Source: Pseudovibrio sp. Tun.PSC04-5.I4 (GTDB lineage Bacteria > Pseudomonadota > Alphaproteobacteria > Rhizobiales > Stappiaceae). From it: 64,000 bases of DNA. This document shows positions 44,158-52,542 of this stretch, piece by piece. Below the pieces are notes generated by a model. The model had not been told where the DNA came from. It made no database searches and worked only from the letters and a program-made list of their open reading frames with translations. The DNA lies in contig NZ_FNLB01000008.1 in NCBI RefSeq assembly GCF_900104145.1, positions 372,001 through 436,000 of the forward strand, written 5' to 3'. The stretch's first letter is position 1. The number at the start of each line of letters is the position of its first letter. Both the position numbers and the translations under genes were made by a program.

Positions 44158-45093
44158 ATGACCGCAGATATTATTAGTTTCGGCGAGCCGTTGTTTGAAT
44201 TTAATCAGGTTAAGGGCATCGAAAGTGGTCCTGATTACCTGAGCGGTTATGGTGGTGATGCCTCCAACCTTGCATGCAGTGCCGCTCGTCAGGGCGCAAG
44301 CGTTGCAATGCTGGCTCACCTTGGTTCGGATGTTTTCGGCGATAAATTCGTTCAACTCTGGGAAAAAGAAGGCGTAAACACTGATCTTGTTGTTCGCAAC
44401 GATCAGGCTCCAACAGGTGTTTACTTCATCTCCCACGATGAACGCGGTCATCACTTCACGTTTGCCCGGAAAGGTTCCGCATCCGCTTTGGTGAACCCAT
44501 CCCAGATGCCTGCCGACGCGATTAAAGCAGCTAAGCTGTTCCACGCTTCCGCAATCACTTGCGCCATCAGCGACAGCTCTTGCGATTCAGTTTTCAAAGG
44601 CATCGAGATTGCTCGTGAGAGCGATACCATGGTGACTTTTGATACCAACCTGCGCCTGAAGCTTTGGGGTCTGGAACGGGCTCGTGGTGTTATCCATGAA
44701 ATCGCGCGTCATGTAGATTTCATCATGCCAAGTGTTGACGAAGCTGAAGTGCTGACCGGTCTGAGCGATCCAGATACGATCTGTGATTTCTACCTCGGTC
44801 TTGGCGCTAAAACCGTCATTTTGAAACTCGGCAAAGACGGCGCTATGTACGCCAACAGTGAAACCCGCGAAAAAATTGCAGGCAACCCGGTTGAAGCTCT
44901 TGATGCAACTGGCGCTGGCGATTGTTTCTCAGGTGCATTCTTTACTGAATTGGTTGCTGGCAAACCGCTTGCAGAGTCTCTTCGTTACGCAAACGCAGCC
45001 GCTGCACTGACCACCCTTGGGTATGGTGCTGTTGCTCCAATCCCGTACCGCAAAGACGTAGAGGCATTCATGGCAAAACGCGACATCAAATAA
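44158..45093 (+). CDS. kdgK: PfkB-family sugar kinase, probable 2-keto-3-deoxygluconate kinase
   Basis: 311 residues with ribosome site GGGAG. PfkB signatures: GYGGDASNLACSAARQG near residue 30 and DATGAGDCFSGAFFTELV near 252, containing the catalytic Asp and anion hole. FDTNLRLKLW sits near 163. It phosphorylates KDG to KDPG, the substrate of the Entner-Doudoroff aldolase, which is not in this window. Last gene of the operon, followed by a terminator. Confidence 0.85.
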   Translation: MTADIISFGEPLFEFNQVKGIESGPDYLSGYGGDASNLACSAARQGASVAMLAHLGSDVFGDKFVQLWEKEGVNTDLVVRNDQAPTGVYFISHDERGHHFTFARKGSASALVNPSQMPADAIKAAKLFHASAITCAISDSSCDSVFKGIEIARESDTMVTFDTNLRLKLWGLERARGVIHEIARHVDFIMPSVDEAEVLTGLSDPDTICDFYLGLGAKTVILKLGKDGAMYANSETREKIAGNPVEALDATGAGDCFSGAFFTELVAGKPLAESLRYANAAAALTTLGYGAVAPIPYRKDVEAFMAKRDIK

Positions 45094-45135
45094 GAGTGCC
45101 ACGACTGCTCCTGTCGATCGATTAAGAAATCCTAC

Positions 45136-45171
45136 GGCCCTACTGGCACATAGCTGCCTATAGGGCCTTTT
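45136..45171 (+). terminator. Rho-independent terminator of uxu-type operon
   Basis: GGCCCTA / TAGGGCC stem with an inner GGCA / TGCC pair, followed by TTTTGGG, 43 bp after the kinase stop. Confidence 0.75.
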
Positions 45172-45516
45172 GGGTACAAGCTGTTCGCTGCCAACTCGCG
45201 GTTTCAGATCTGATCAAATTTTAGAGTGCAATATATTTAGCGGATGATTGCTTCCTATCCTACACACTTGCCTATACTTTGAGATAAACCTCGGCAAACA
45301 GTAGGCACTCCTGCGCAAAGACCCAACGTTTGGTCTGACCGGAAGCAAAAATCTAATGTTTCTGTTTGGTCATTCGTACGTAAGCTGTTCTCAACTTAGC
45401 AATTTGACCAACGAAGCTTTAACCCCGTTCCGAACTGAGGTTTTCAACTCTTCGCCATCCTCAGTAGTTTGAAAAAATCAACAAGCACAAATGTACATCC
45501 CGCTGAGGAAATATGC
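45172..45516. other. Intergenic region before multicopper oxidase
   Basis: About 345 bp, no gene seen. It probably holds the oxidase promoter. A good ribosome site (GAGGAAAT, 45505-45512) precedes the ATG at 45517. Confidence 0.4.
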
Positions 45517-47061
45517 ATGAGTGAGGCGAAACCGTTTTCTTTCCTGAACCCCATCAAGAACCCGCCAGCTTATGTAATGGATCAAGAGAGCCTAATTCTG
45601 GAAGTCACATTGGATGTTGAATACGATCAAAACAATGTCTTCAGTTTTGAAAAGCCCCACAATGTTCCCACATACACACGCGTCTTTACCAGCGCCAAAA
45701 CCAAGGAGGCCGGAAATACGCTAACCGGCCCGACCATCGAGGTCAGACCCGGTTCAAAGTTGAAGATCCACACGCACAACAAGCTTCCTTCGCAAGATCA
45801 AACAGAACCAGACGACATCAACTTTCCCTGTGGTTTCAACAACTACAACATCCACACGCACGGTCTTCACGTCACGCCAGAATCTCCCGGTGATAATGTC
45901 TGCATGACGATCCGCCCGGGTGAGGAGTTCCATTACGAATACGATATCCCCGCTGATCACCCTACAGGCGTCTACTGGTATCATCCGCATAAGCACGGCT
46001 CCGTTGCGCTACAGATCAGTAGTGGCATGGCCGGAATGATCATCGTTCGCGGACCATTTGATGATCAACTCAGGGAAATGGGTGTGAAGGAGCACATATT
46101 GGTGTTCCAAAACATAGCAGTCAATGTGGAGGGTAAGGTGGAGCACCAATCTCCGGTCGCTAGGTTTCCCAACAGCGAATACAACATTACTGCCAACAGC
46201 CAGTATTGCCCCATCATCAAAGTCAAACCCGGTGAACTGATCAACCTACGTCTGCTCAACGCCACGACACGCTCTTCCATTAATTTCGAGTGTCCCTTCT
46301 TCGCACAGATGTTTATTTACGGGTTCGACGGCAATCCCACCTCCGATTACCGGAAGCAAGGTGGCGTAAGCCTTGCTCCTGCTAACCGTACATCTGTGTT
46401 GATGAAAATCAACGAGACAGCAGCGCCGGGTACGTTTTATTATGTGCAAAATAACTCGGTCAAATTCCAACTCATCCCGCATTACAAATACCACAACAAC
46501 CCACCGCTTTTTGCCATAGAGGTAGAACAGGGTGAGGAAATCAGCGCTGCTATTTATATGCCAGGTGAACTGACGGAGCGGACCACCCCTCCCCCGTTCC
46601 CGAAGAGTTTGAAATGTAGTCTGTTAGAGCCAATTGCTCCTGAAGACATCACTAACAAGCGCACCCTTACCTTTCAGGCCAACACGTTAGATGAAACAAT
46701 CGACCACAGTCAGTTCGGCGGGTGTGAAGTCGCCAACTACTGGGTGGAATTGGATGCAGTGGAGGAATGGACGCTAGAAAACAATAGTGAGCTCCCCTAT
46801 CCAATCCATATCCACGTAAACCCCATGTACGTCTTTGAATTTCAGGGCGAAGACCCCATGAGTTATACGCTTGAGCTCCCGTTTTGGTCGGATTCAATTC
46901 AGGTTCCACCCCACGGAAAAGTAAAGTTCAGAATGCGGTTCAAAGACTTCACCGGCAAGCACCCTCTGCATTGCCACCTGCTCTGCCATGACGATGGCGG
47001 CATGATGCAGCACATCAGAGTCGTTAAAGATCTCAAAGAAAGAGAGGGTTGGGAACAATAA
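45517..47061 (+). CDS. Multicopper oxidase (laccase-like), no signal peptide
   Basis: 514 residues. I start at the ATG at 45517 because of the GAGGAAAT ribosome site. Copper motifs: H113-T-H115-G-L-H118, WYH156-P-H158-K-H160, YPIHIHVNP near 429, and the C-terminal H482-P-L-H485-C486-H487-L-L-C490-H491 followed by Met. That gives one type 1 and the trinuclear type 2/3 site. It oxidises phenols, metals or similar with O2. Neither a Sec nor a Tat signal is visible in MSEAKPFSFLNPIKNPPAY, unusual for this family, so it may be cytoplasmic or exported by another route. Monocistronic. Confidence 0.9.
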   Translation: MSEAKPFSFLNPIKNPPAYVMDQESLILEVTLDVEYDQNNVFSFEKPHNVPTYTRVFTSAKTKEAGNTLTGPTIEVRPGSKLKIHTHNKLPSQDQTEPDDINFPCGFNNYNIHTHGLHVTPESPGDNVCMTIRPGEEFHYEYDIPADHPTGVYWYHPHKHGSVALQISSGMAGMIIVRGPFDDQLREMGVKEHILVFQNIAVNVEGKVEHQSPVARFPNSEYNITANSQYCPIIKVKPGELINLRLLNATTRSSINFECPFFAQMFIYGFDGNPTSDYRKQGGVSLAPANRTSVLMKINETAAPGTFYYVQNNSVKFQLIPHYKYHNNPPLFAIEVEQGEEISAAIYMPGELTERTTPPPFPKSLKCSLLEPIAPEDITNKRTLTFQANTLDETIDHSQFGGCEVANYWVELDAVEEWTLENNSELPYPIHIHVNPMYVFEFQGEDPMSYTLELPFWSDSIQVPPHGKVKFRMRFKDFTGKHPLHCHLLCHDDGGMMQHIRVVKDLKEREGWEQ

Positions 47062-47180
47062 GTTTTTGAAATTAAGCTGGTCCCGTTTGTTTGGGCTGGT
47101 GAGCGATCCAACTGCTACGGTAGCAACCAATGCGATCAAGAGGCCGTCACCCTGAAGCTGGATTTTGCGTAATTTTGTGC

Positions 47181-47549
47181 TTAGCCAGCTCGGCAGCCAT
47201 TTGGGATTGGACTTTCTGGAACCAGAAGACGCGGCGTTTGGTTGTCTTCGAAACCAATGTCAAAAAGCATACCCTCAGAGATTTCTCCGGCCATCTTGCG
47301 GCTAGGCAAATTGACGATAAACAAGGCTTGTTTACCTTCAATTTCAAATGGGTCTTCACGCTCACGTTTGATTCCCGCAAGGATAGTGCGGGTATGATCA
47401 CCCAAATCTACAGTCAACTTCATCAGCTTATCAGATTTCTCAACTTCAGAGACCGCAATGATCGTACCGACGCGTATATCCAACTTCTCAAAGTCTGCGA
47501 ATGTGATGGGGTCTTTTATGGGAGAAGGCGTCATCTGGATCACTCTCAT
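47181..47549 (-). CDS. csaA: CsaA, tRNA-binding-domain chaperone-like protein
   Basis: 122 residues consisting of a single EMAP-II/OB-type tRNA-binding domain: FEKLDIRVGTIIAVSEVE, KLTVDLGDHTRTILAGI, ALFIVNLPSRKMAGEISEGM. Typical of bacterial CsaA (~110 residues), a dimer with export-related chaperone activity. The start may be Met 6 (47534). Convergent with the multicopper oxidase gene. Confidence 0.9.
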   Translation of the reverse strand: MRVIQMTPSPIKDPITFADFEKLDIRVGTIIAVSEVEKSDKLMKLTVDLGDHTRTILAGIKREREDPFEIEGKQALFIVNLPSRKMAGEISEGMLFDIGFEDNQTPRLLVPESPIPNGCRAG

Positions 47550-47648
47550 GGTTGAGCTCTGGTCATTCAGGCGAGTTATGTGCAGCGCGCGGTAGAGTGC
47601 TCTCCTATGATAATAATTGCTTTCAGGGCAAGAGCAAATCTAATTGGT

Positions 47649-47688
47649 TCACCAAAGGCTTCTCCTGTCAACAAGAAGCCTTTGGTGA
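47649..47688 (-). terminator. 15-bp hairpin at end of autotransporter gene
   Basis: Perfect 15-bp stem TCACCAAAGGCTTCT / AGAAGCCTTTGGTGA with a 10-nt loop, 4 bp past the autotransporter stop. Only a weak T-content follows on the minus strand. Confidence 0.65.
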
Positions 47689-47692
47689 CTGT

Positions 47693-50521
47693 TTAGAAGT
47701 GATAGGCAAAGCGGCCATAAAGAGACGTGTCGCGGGTGTTTTTGGTGTACTCCCCCACATAGCCCAGTGCTGCAGTGAAGGTGTCCGAGGAGACTTCCAG
47801 TGCGGCTGATGCGATGAAGGCGGTTTTGTCCTCAAAGCTATCAATAACTGCAAAACCATTGGCGCCGGATGCCATTGAACTGCTCAGTTTGCCATCGGAA
47901 AGGGTTTGCCGGATACCAGCTCCAAGGCTTGGCTTGAGCACTGTATCCTCCCAGCGATAGGTGCCCTGCCAGGACAGTTTGGCGCTCGCATAAAGCTCAT
48001 GCTCGTTTAACGCGCCATGAGTGGTGTTTGCATTTACCTTATTGTCCGTGGTGTAAGCATCACGAGACAACCACAGATGGGTCAAGCCCACTTCCGGTAC
48101 AAATTTTTGGTCACCCAGCGGTGCAATGTATTGCAGATTGAGCGCGGTTTGAGCACCGCTGCTGGCGTACTCTGCCTGTTCACTATTGCTGGCGGAGGTG
48201 TCAGTGTAATCGTTTTGCGTGCGGAAATAGGAACTTATGCCGCTCAGCAGCATGTTGCCAGAGCGGTAGGCACCCTGAACACCAGCGCCAAACGTTTTGA
48301 CCTGTTCAGAGCGATCCTCATAACCAGAGCCAGTGTAATCAATGCGGCTGTAAGCCATTGAGGCATTCGCGCCCACAAGCAGGTCCGGGGTCAATTTATG
48401 GTTGTACCCTGCGATTATGCCGGAGGAACGGGCGTTGTAGCCAAGTGGATTTGCAGCAGCACTCTGGATGGAATGGTACGGCGTTGCAAAAATCTGACCT
48501 TTGGTTTCCAGCTTGGTGCCAATGATGATATCCGGCACCGCAGCAACAGCCTGTTGCACGGCGCTTGGCGCGGTGGAGGCATAACCAAGCGGCTTGGCTG
48601 CATTGCCGGTGCCCGTTGCTGTTCGTCCATCCATCATGGAAAGCAGAGCGTTCTGGGTAACGCCCATGGTGTGGGCCACAGTGTTTTTTTGCACAACAGC
48701 TGCTTGTTGAGAGGTTGAGACGTCTGGCGTGTAATTGAAGATCACCTGTTGGGTACTGGTGCCTTCTACAAAGGAGGCGTCCCAATCTGGCCCCAGTGTT
48801 CCGATTAAACTTTTCGTCTCGATACTGGCGAAGAGCTGTTCGTCAATGGGTTTTAAAACGGTGCCATCGGTTACGAGGCTTGGAATGGTATAGGCTTGCC
48901 CGGCCACAGTGGTATCAGTGGTGTGCGCGTAAAGCTTGGCATTGTCGAAGGTTACATCAGCAACGTTGTCCGCTTTAATGGTTCCCTCATAGGTGCTTAA
49001 GGCAAGATCATCGGCAAAGGCAATGGAATAACCCTTGATACTCAGCTTGGAATTGGCATAAACTTGGTAGGCTTGTGAAGTGCTGCTGAGATAATTGTCT
49101 GCACTGTCGTTGCAGTCACCATCACCATTGCCATCACAATCAATTGTGACATTGATGAGCCCGCTGGAATCCAGCGTTAAGTCATTTGAAGCCTGGATTC
49201 CGTAGGCTTCAGCCTTGCCAACCGCTCCGCTGTCAGTTCTCGCTTTGGCATAGACGTCGATGAGCCCGGTGTTTGTGAGTGTGCCGTTGGAACTCTCAAT
49301 ACCATAGGCATAGGCAGAGCCTGAGCTCACAGTTGAATTTATGGTGGCTTTCCCTGCTATGGCTTTAACGAGGATATCACCACGGTTTTCAATTACTGTC
49401 CCACTAATTCCTATGGCACGGGCACTAGAATAAACATTAGAGCTGGTCGCAGTCCCTCCATTTGCGGTGACCGTTATGTTCCCGCTGTTGGTGTCTACAT
49501 TGCCGTCTATCCCATAAGCCTTGGCAGAGGCATAGGCGGAGCCACTAGAGCTAGTCGCAGTTCCTCCATTTACGGTGACCGTTATGTTCCCGCTGTTGGT
49601 GTCTACATTACCTTCTATCCCATAAGCCTTGGCAGAGGCATAGGCAGAGTCATTAGTACTGGGAACAGTTCCTCCATTTGCGGTGACCGTTATGGCCCCG
49701 CTGTTGGTCTCTACATCACCTTCTATCCCATGGGCCTTGACATAGGCATAGGCATAGGCAGCGGAAGTAGAACTGGTCGCAGTTCCTCCATTTGCGGTGA
49801 CCGTTATGGCCCCGCTGTTCATACCTACATAGCCGAAAATCCCATGGGCTTCGGTGGTGGCAGGGGCTGTGGCACTAAAACTGGTCACAGCCCCTGCATT
49901 TGCGGTGACCGTTATGTTTCCGCTGTTCATGCCTACTTCGCCGGAAATCCCTTGGGCATCGGCACGGGCATAACCATTGGCTGCTGTGCCGCCTGTTGCT
50001 GCGATATCAATAGCCCCTCTGTTGGCCACCGTTTTTCCAGCAAGCACAGACAAGCCTGTAAGGTCAATGGACTGGTTATCACTTACCAAACCCTGTTCAC
50101 GGGTAAGGTTGAGAGTAATATCAACATCAGATGTAAAGCTTGAAACAGAATGAATGCCCGAAACACGGAGGTCGGCGTCAGCCGCGGCGTAGGCAGTTCC
50201 ATCCCAGCTTTGATAGATAGTTGGCATTTGAGCCGAGCCATCATGAATACTCCCGCTCAGGGTGTCTCCATCAGAACCTGAATTGAGGTAAAACACAGCT
50301 GGACTTGTATCGCCGCTGCCATCGTAACCGGTATACCCAGATTCAGTCGGCTTTTTGAGCTCTGTCACACTGGCAATGTTAATGTCCGCAGCGAGGACGT
50401 AACTTGGGAGTGCAACGGATGCGTAAAGAGCTGTGGCCAGTGTTCCACTTAAAACCAATGAGGTGTTTGAATGCCTGCCCGATCTAACAACGGGTACTTT
50501 AGAGATATTTGAGAAATACAT
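47693..50521 (-). CDS. Autotransporter with tandem 36-residue passenger repeats
   Basis: 942 residues from the ATG at 50521. A GTG at 50551 is possible. A long signal-like N-terminus (TSLVLSGTLATALYASVALPSYVLA) is followed by a Gly/Ser/Thr/Asn-rich beta-helical passenger. Five repeats of about 36 residues (NSGNITVTANGGTATSS..AYASAKAYGIEG pattern) occupy residues ~185-360. The last ~270 residues form the type V beta-barrel (GYNHKLTPDLLVGANASMAYSRIDY, ending in F), which inserts in the outer membrane. A DCDGNGDGDCNDSADN stretch near 460 looks like a calcium-binding loop. Likely surface adhesin; ligand unknown. Confidence 0.9.
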   Translation of the reverse strand: MYFSNISKVPVVRSGRHSNTSLVLSGTLATALYASVALPSYVLAADINIASVTELKKPTESGYTGYDGSGDTSPAVFYLNSGSDGDTLSGSIHDGSAQMPTIYQSWDGTAYAAADADLRVSGIHSVSSFTSDVDITLNLTREQGLVSDNQSIDLTGLSVLAGKTVANRGAIDIAATGGTAANGYARADAQGISGEVGMNSGNITVTANAGAVTSFSATAPATTEAHGIFGYVGMNSGAITVTANGGTATSSTSAAYAYAYVKAHGIEGDVETNSGAITVTANGGTVPSTNDSAYASAKAYGIEGNVDTNSGNITVTVNGGTATSSSGSAYASAKAYGIDGNVDTNSGNITVTANGGTATSSNVYSSARAIGISGTVIENRGDILVKAIAGKATINSTVSSGSAYAYGIESSNGTLTNTGLIDVYAKARTDSGAVGKAEAYGIQASNDLTLDSSGLINVTIDCDGNGDGDCNDSADNYLSSTSQAYQVYANSKLSIKGYSIAFADDLALSTYEGTIKADNVADVTFDNAKLYAHTTDTTVAGQAYTIPSLVTDGTVLKPIDEQLFASIETKSLIGTLGPDWDASFVEGTSTQQVIFNYTPDVSTSQQAAVVQKNTVAHTMGVTQNALLSMMDGRTATGTGNAAKPLGYASTAPSAVQQAVAAVPDIIIGTKLETKGQIFATPYHSIQSAAANPLGYNARSSGIIAGYNHKLTPDLLVGANASMAYSRIDYTGSGYEDRSEQVKTFGAGVQGAYRSGNMLLSGISSYFRTQNDYTDTSASNSEQAEYASSGAQTALNLQYIAPLGDQKFVPEVGLTHLWLSRDAYTTDNKVNANTTHGALNEHELYASAKLSWQGTYRWEDTVLKPSLGAGIRQTLSDGKLSSSMASGANGFAVIDSFEDKTAFIASAALEVSSDTFTAALGYVGEYTKNTRDTSLYGRFAYHF
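49440..49970 (-). repeat. Tandem 108-bp coding repeats in autotransporter
   Basis: The segment CTCCATTTGCGGTGACCGTT recurs at about 49456, 49564, 49672, 49786 and (variant) 49893. The spacing is ~108 bp with one 114-bp unit. The repeats are in frame and code for the passenger rungs. Confidence 0.85.
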
Positions 50522-50823
50522 TTCAACCACAATTTTAATAAATACTACCACTGATTGTATTTCATCATGACAAATATGGTCAATTACATATAATATTCAT
50601 GCATTCTGCATTAATATCAAAAACAACGTAAGCGTATGCAATTACGTAAAAATTGCAAAATATGCATCCTTAAAATATCTCTGTATCTTCCGCTGTCGCA
50701 CTGGCATTTTCTGCCGCTCTAGGGGAACTCCCCTAAGCCTCTAAAAAACCTCCCCAATATTTTTGCTGTGGCCCTCCGGTTAGGTTGGGAATGACCCAAA
50801 CCGCGACACTCCCGGGGGGAGAT
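50522..50823. promoter_or_regulatory. Divergent intergenic region (autotransporter / ttr)
   Basis: 302 bp, strongly AT-rich from 50540 to 50690. A TAGGGGA / TCCCCTA hairpin sits at 50720-50735. No FNR-type box that I can support. The ttrB ribosome site is the G-rich run just before 50824. Confidence 0.4.
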
Positions 50824-51543
50824 ATGAATTCAAGACGCGAGTTCCTTAAATTGGCCATGGCAGGCTCTACAGCTGCTGCGGTAACTCCAGCAGTGGCAAG
50901 CGCTGCGGAGAAGCCGAAGCACTGGGGCATGTTGGTGGACCTGCGCAAGTGCATTGGCTGTCAGGCCTGCACTGTTGCCTGCACCATTGAGAACGACGTG
51001 CCTGCGGGCCAGCACCGCACCGCCGTTCCTGTTTACGAGCTGGACGGACCGGATGGCCCAAGCCAGGCAGTTCTGCCGCGCTTATGTAACCATTGCGATG
51101 AGCCACCGTGTATTCCTGTTTGCCCCGTCAACGCGACCTTCAAAACCGATGAGGGTGTTGTTGTGGTGGATGCGGAGCAATGCGTGGCCTGCGGTTATTG
51201 CGTGCAAGCCTGCCCATATGAAGCTCGTTTCATCAACCACAAAACCGGTGTTGCGGATAAGTGCACGTTTTGTGTCCACCGCACCTCGGTTGGCTTGCTG
51301 CCTGCCTGTGTTGAAACCTGCGTGGGCAATGCCCGTGTGTTTGGAGATCTGAACGACCCGAACAGCGAAATCCGCAAGCAGATGGCACAGCATGAAACCA
51401 AGGGCCTGCGCCCTGAATTCAAAACTGGACCAAACGTCTACTACATCGGGCTGGATGACAGACTTGCCTCAACCGTTGCAGTTGGTGGTGGTGCACGTGA
51501 TCTACGCAAGGGTCTTGAAACCCCTACACATGGGGAGGTGTGA
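50824..51543 (+). CDS. ttrB: TtrB-like iron-sulfur subunit of tetrathionate reductase
   Basis: 239 residues from the ATG at 50824. A twin-arginine signal (SRREFLKLAMAGSTAAAV) is followed by four cysteine groups for 4Fe-4S clusters: CIGCQACTVAC, CNHCDEPPCIPVC, CVACGYCVQAC and CTFC..CVETC. It transfers electrons from the membrane subunit to the molybdenum subunit. Followed after 3 bp by the NrfD-like gene. The order B-C-A matches Salmonella ttrBCA. Confidence 0.85.
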   Translation: MNSRREFLKLAMAGSTAAAVTPAVASAAEKPKHWGMLVDLRKCIGCQACTVACTIENDVPAGQHRTAVPVYELDGPDGPSQAVLPRLCNHCDEPPCIPVCPVNATFKTDEGVVVVDAEQCVACGYCVQACPYEARFINHKTGVADKCTFCVHRTSVGLLPACVETCVGNARVFGDLNDPNSEIRKQMAQHETKGLRPEFKTGPNVYYIGLDDRLASTVAVGGGARDLRKGLETPTHGEV

Positions 51544-51546
51544 GTT

Positions 51547-52530
51547 ATGCCTGCTATCGATCTTATGTCTTTTGACCATGAAGCTGTTTGGCGGCCATGG
51601 GCTGTTGCGTACTTCCTACTGGTGGGTACCGGAGCCGGTGCTGCTTTGCTCATGGTTTACGCTCGTTTGTTGCAAAAAGCGGAAGCCAAAGGCGCGCTTA
51701 TCATCGCTGCCAGCTTTGCTCTGGCATCAGGCTTGCCGCTGCTGGCTGACCTACATCAACCGGCAAGGTTCATGCATTTTTACCTAAGCTCCGCACCCGG
51801 TTCCATCATGTGGTGGGGCAGCTGGTTCCTGCCTGCATTCATCGGCTCAACATTACTGCTGGCGTTTATGACAGGCCGCCGTGGCAATGCGTCAATGTGC
51901 GGGTTGGAACGGTTGCTAACCATGGCCGTCGGCGCTTTGGCACTGTGCATACTGGGTTACACCGCTGGTGAAATGACCGTTGTTGCCGCCCGTCCTGTAT
52001 GGAACGCACTAGGTTTCCCGGTTGTGCTGATCCTGACCGCGTTGATGAGTGGAGCAGGCGCGACAATGGCGTTTGATAGCCTCAACGGCCAAAAGGGCAC
52101 AGGCCGCTATTTGCTGGTTGTGTCTGGCGCCGCAACACTGGTTGCCTTTGGCTTCTGGATGTTGATGGACGCAAACCTATCTCACCTAGCCGCAGAATAC
52201 GCCCCGGTTGGTATGTTTGGTGCGTTTGTGCTTGTCGGTGTGGTGGTGCCTGTTGTGCTGGCAATAACCGCAAAACGCTCTGTGCTGTTGCGCGGTGTTA
52301 GCGGGTTGCTGGCTGTGTTTGGCGCACTTGCCTTTCGCTGGACCACGTTCAACGGCGCGCAGTTGATGTCCAAGACCGAGACAGAGTTTTACGGTCATGC
52401 GGATGTGCTGTCCACTGATGCTCTGCGCGCGCTTGCGGGCTCTGCGGGTATGCTGATTTTGAGCCTGATTGCTGTGACCCTTCTCATCAATCTTCTGGCC
52501 GTGCGTGCCAGCAAACAAACCCAAGCTTGA
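51547..52530 (+). CDS. ttrC: TtrC-like NrfD-family membrane quinol oxidase subunit
   Basis: 327 residues with about nine hydrophobic segments. NrfD/PsrC-type features include VAYFLLVGTGAGAALLMVYARL near the N-terminus and a short periplasmic loop with HQPARFMHFY. It anchors the complex and oxidises menaquinol or ubiquinol without heme. Lies between ttrB and ttrA with tight spacing. Confidence 0.85.
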   Translation: MPAIDLMSFDHEAVWRPWAVAYFLLVGTGAGAALLMVYARLLQKAEAKGALIIAASFALASGLPLLADLHQPARFMHFYLSSAPGSIMWWGSWFLPAFIGSTLLLAFMTGRRGNASMCGLERLLTMAVGALALCILGYTAGEMTVVAARPVWNALGFPVVLILTALMSGAGATMAFDSLNGQKGTGRYLLVVSGAATLVAFGFWMLMDANLSHLAAEYAPVGMFGAFVLVGVVVPVVLAITAKRSVLLRGVSGLLAVFGALAFRWTTFNGAQLMSKTETEFYGHADVLSTDALRALAGSAGMLILSLIAVTLLINLLAVRASKQTQA

Positions 52531-52542
52531 GGAGACCCAGTT

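Noticed and set aside
49440..49970. Regularly spaced repeats that could suggest a CRISPR array
   Set aside because: Repeats are in frame, ~108 bp apart, and encode a beta-helical passenger. Spacers are homologous to each other.
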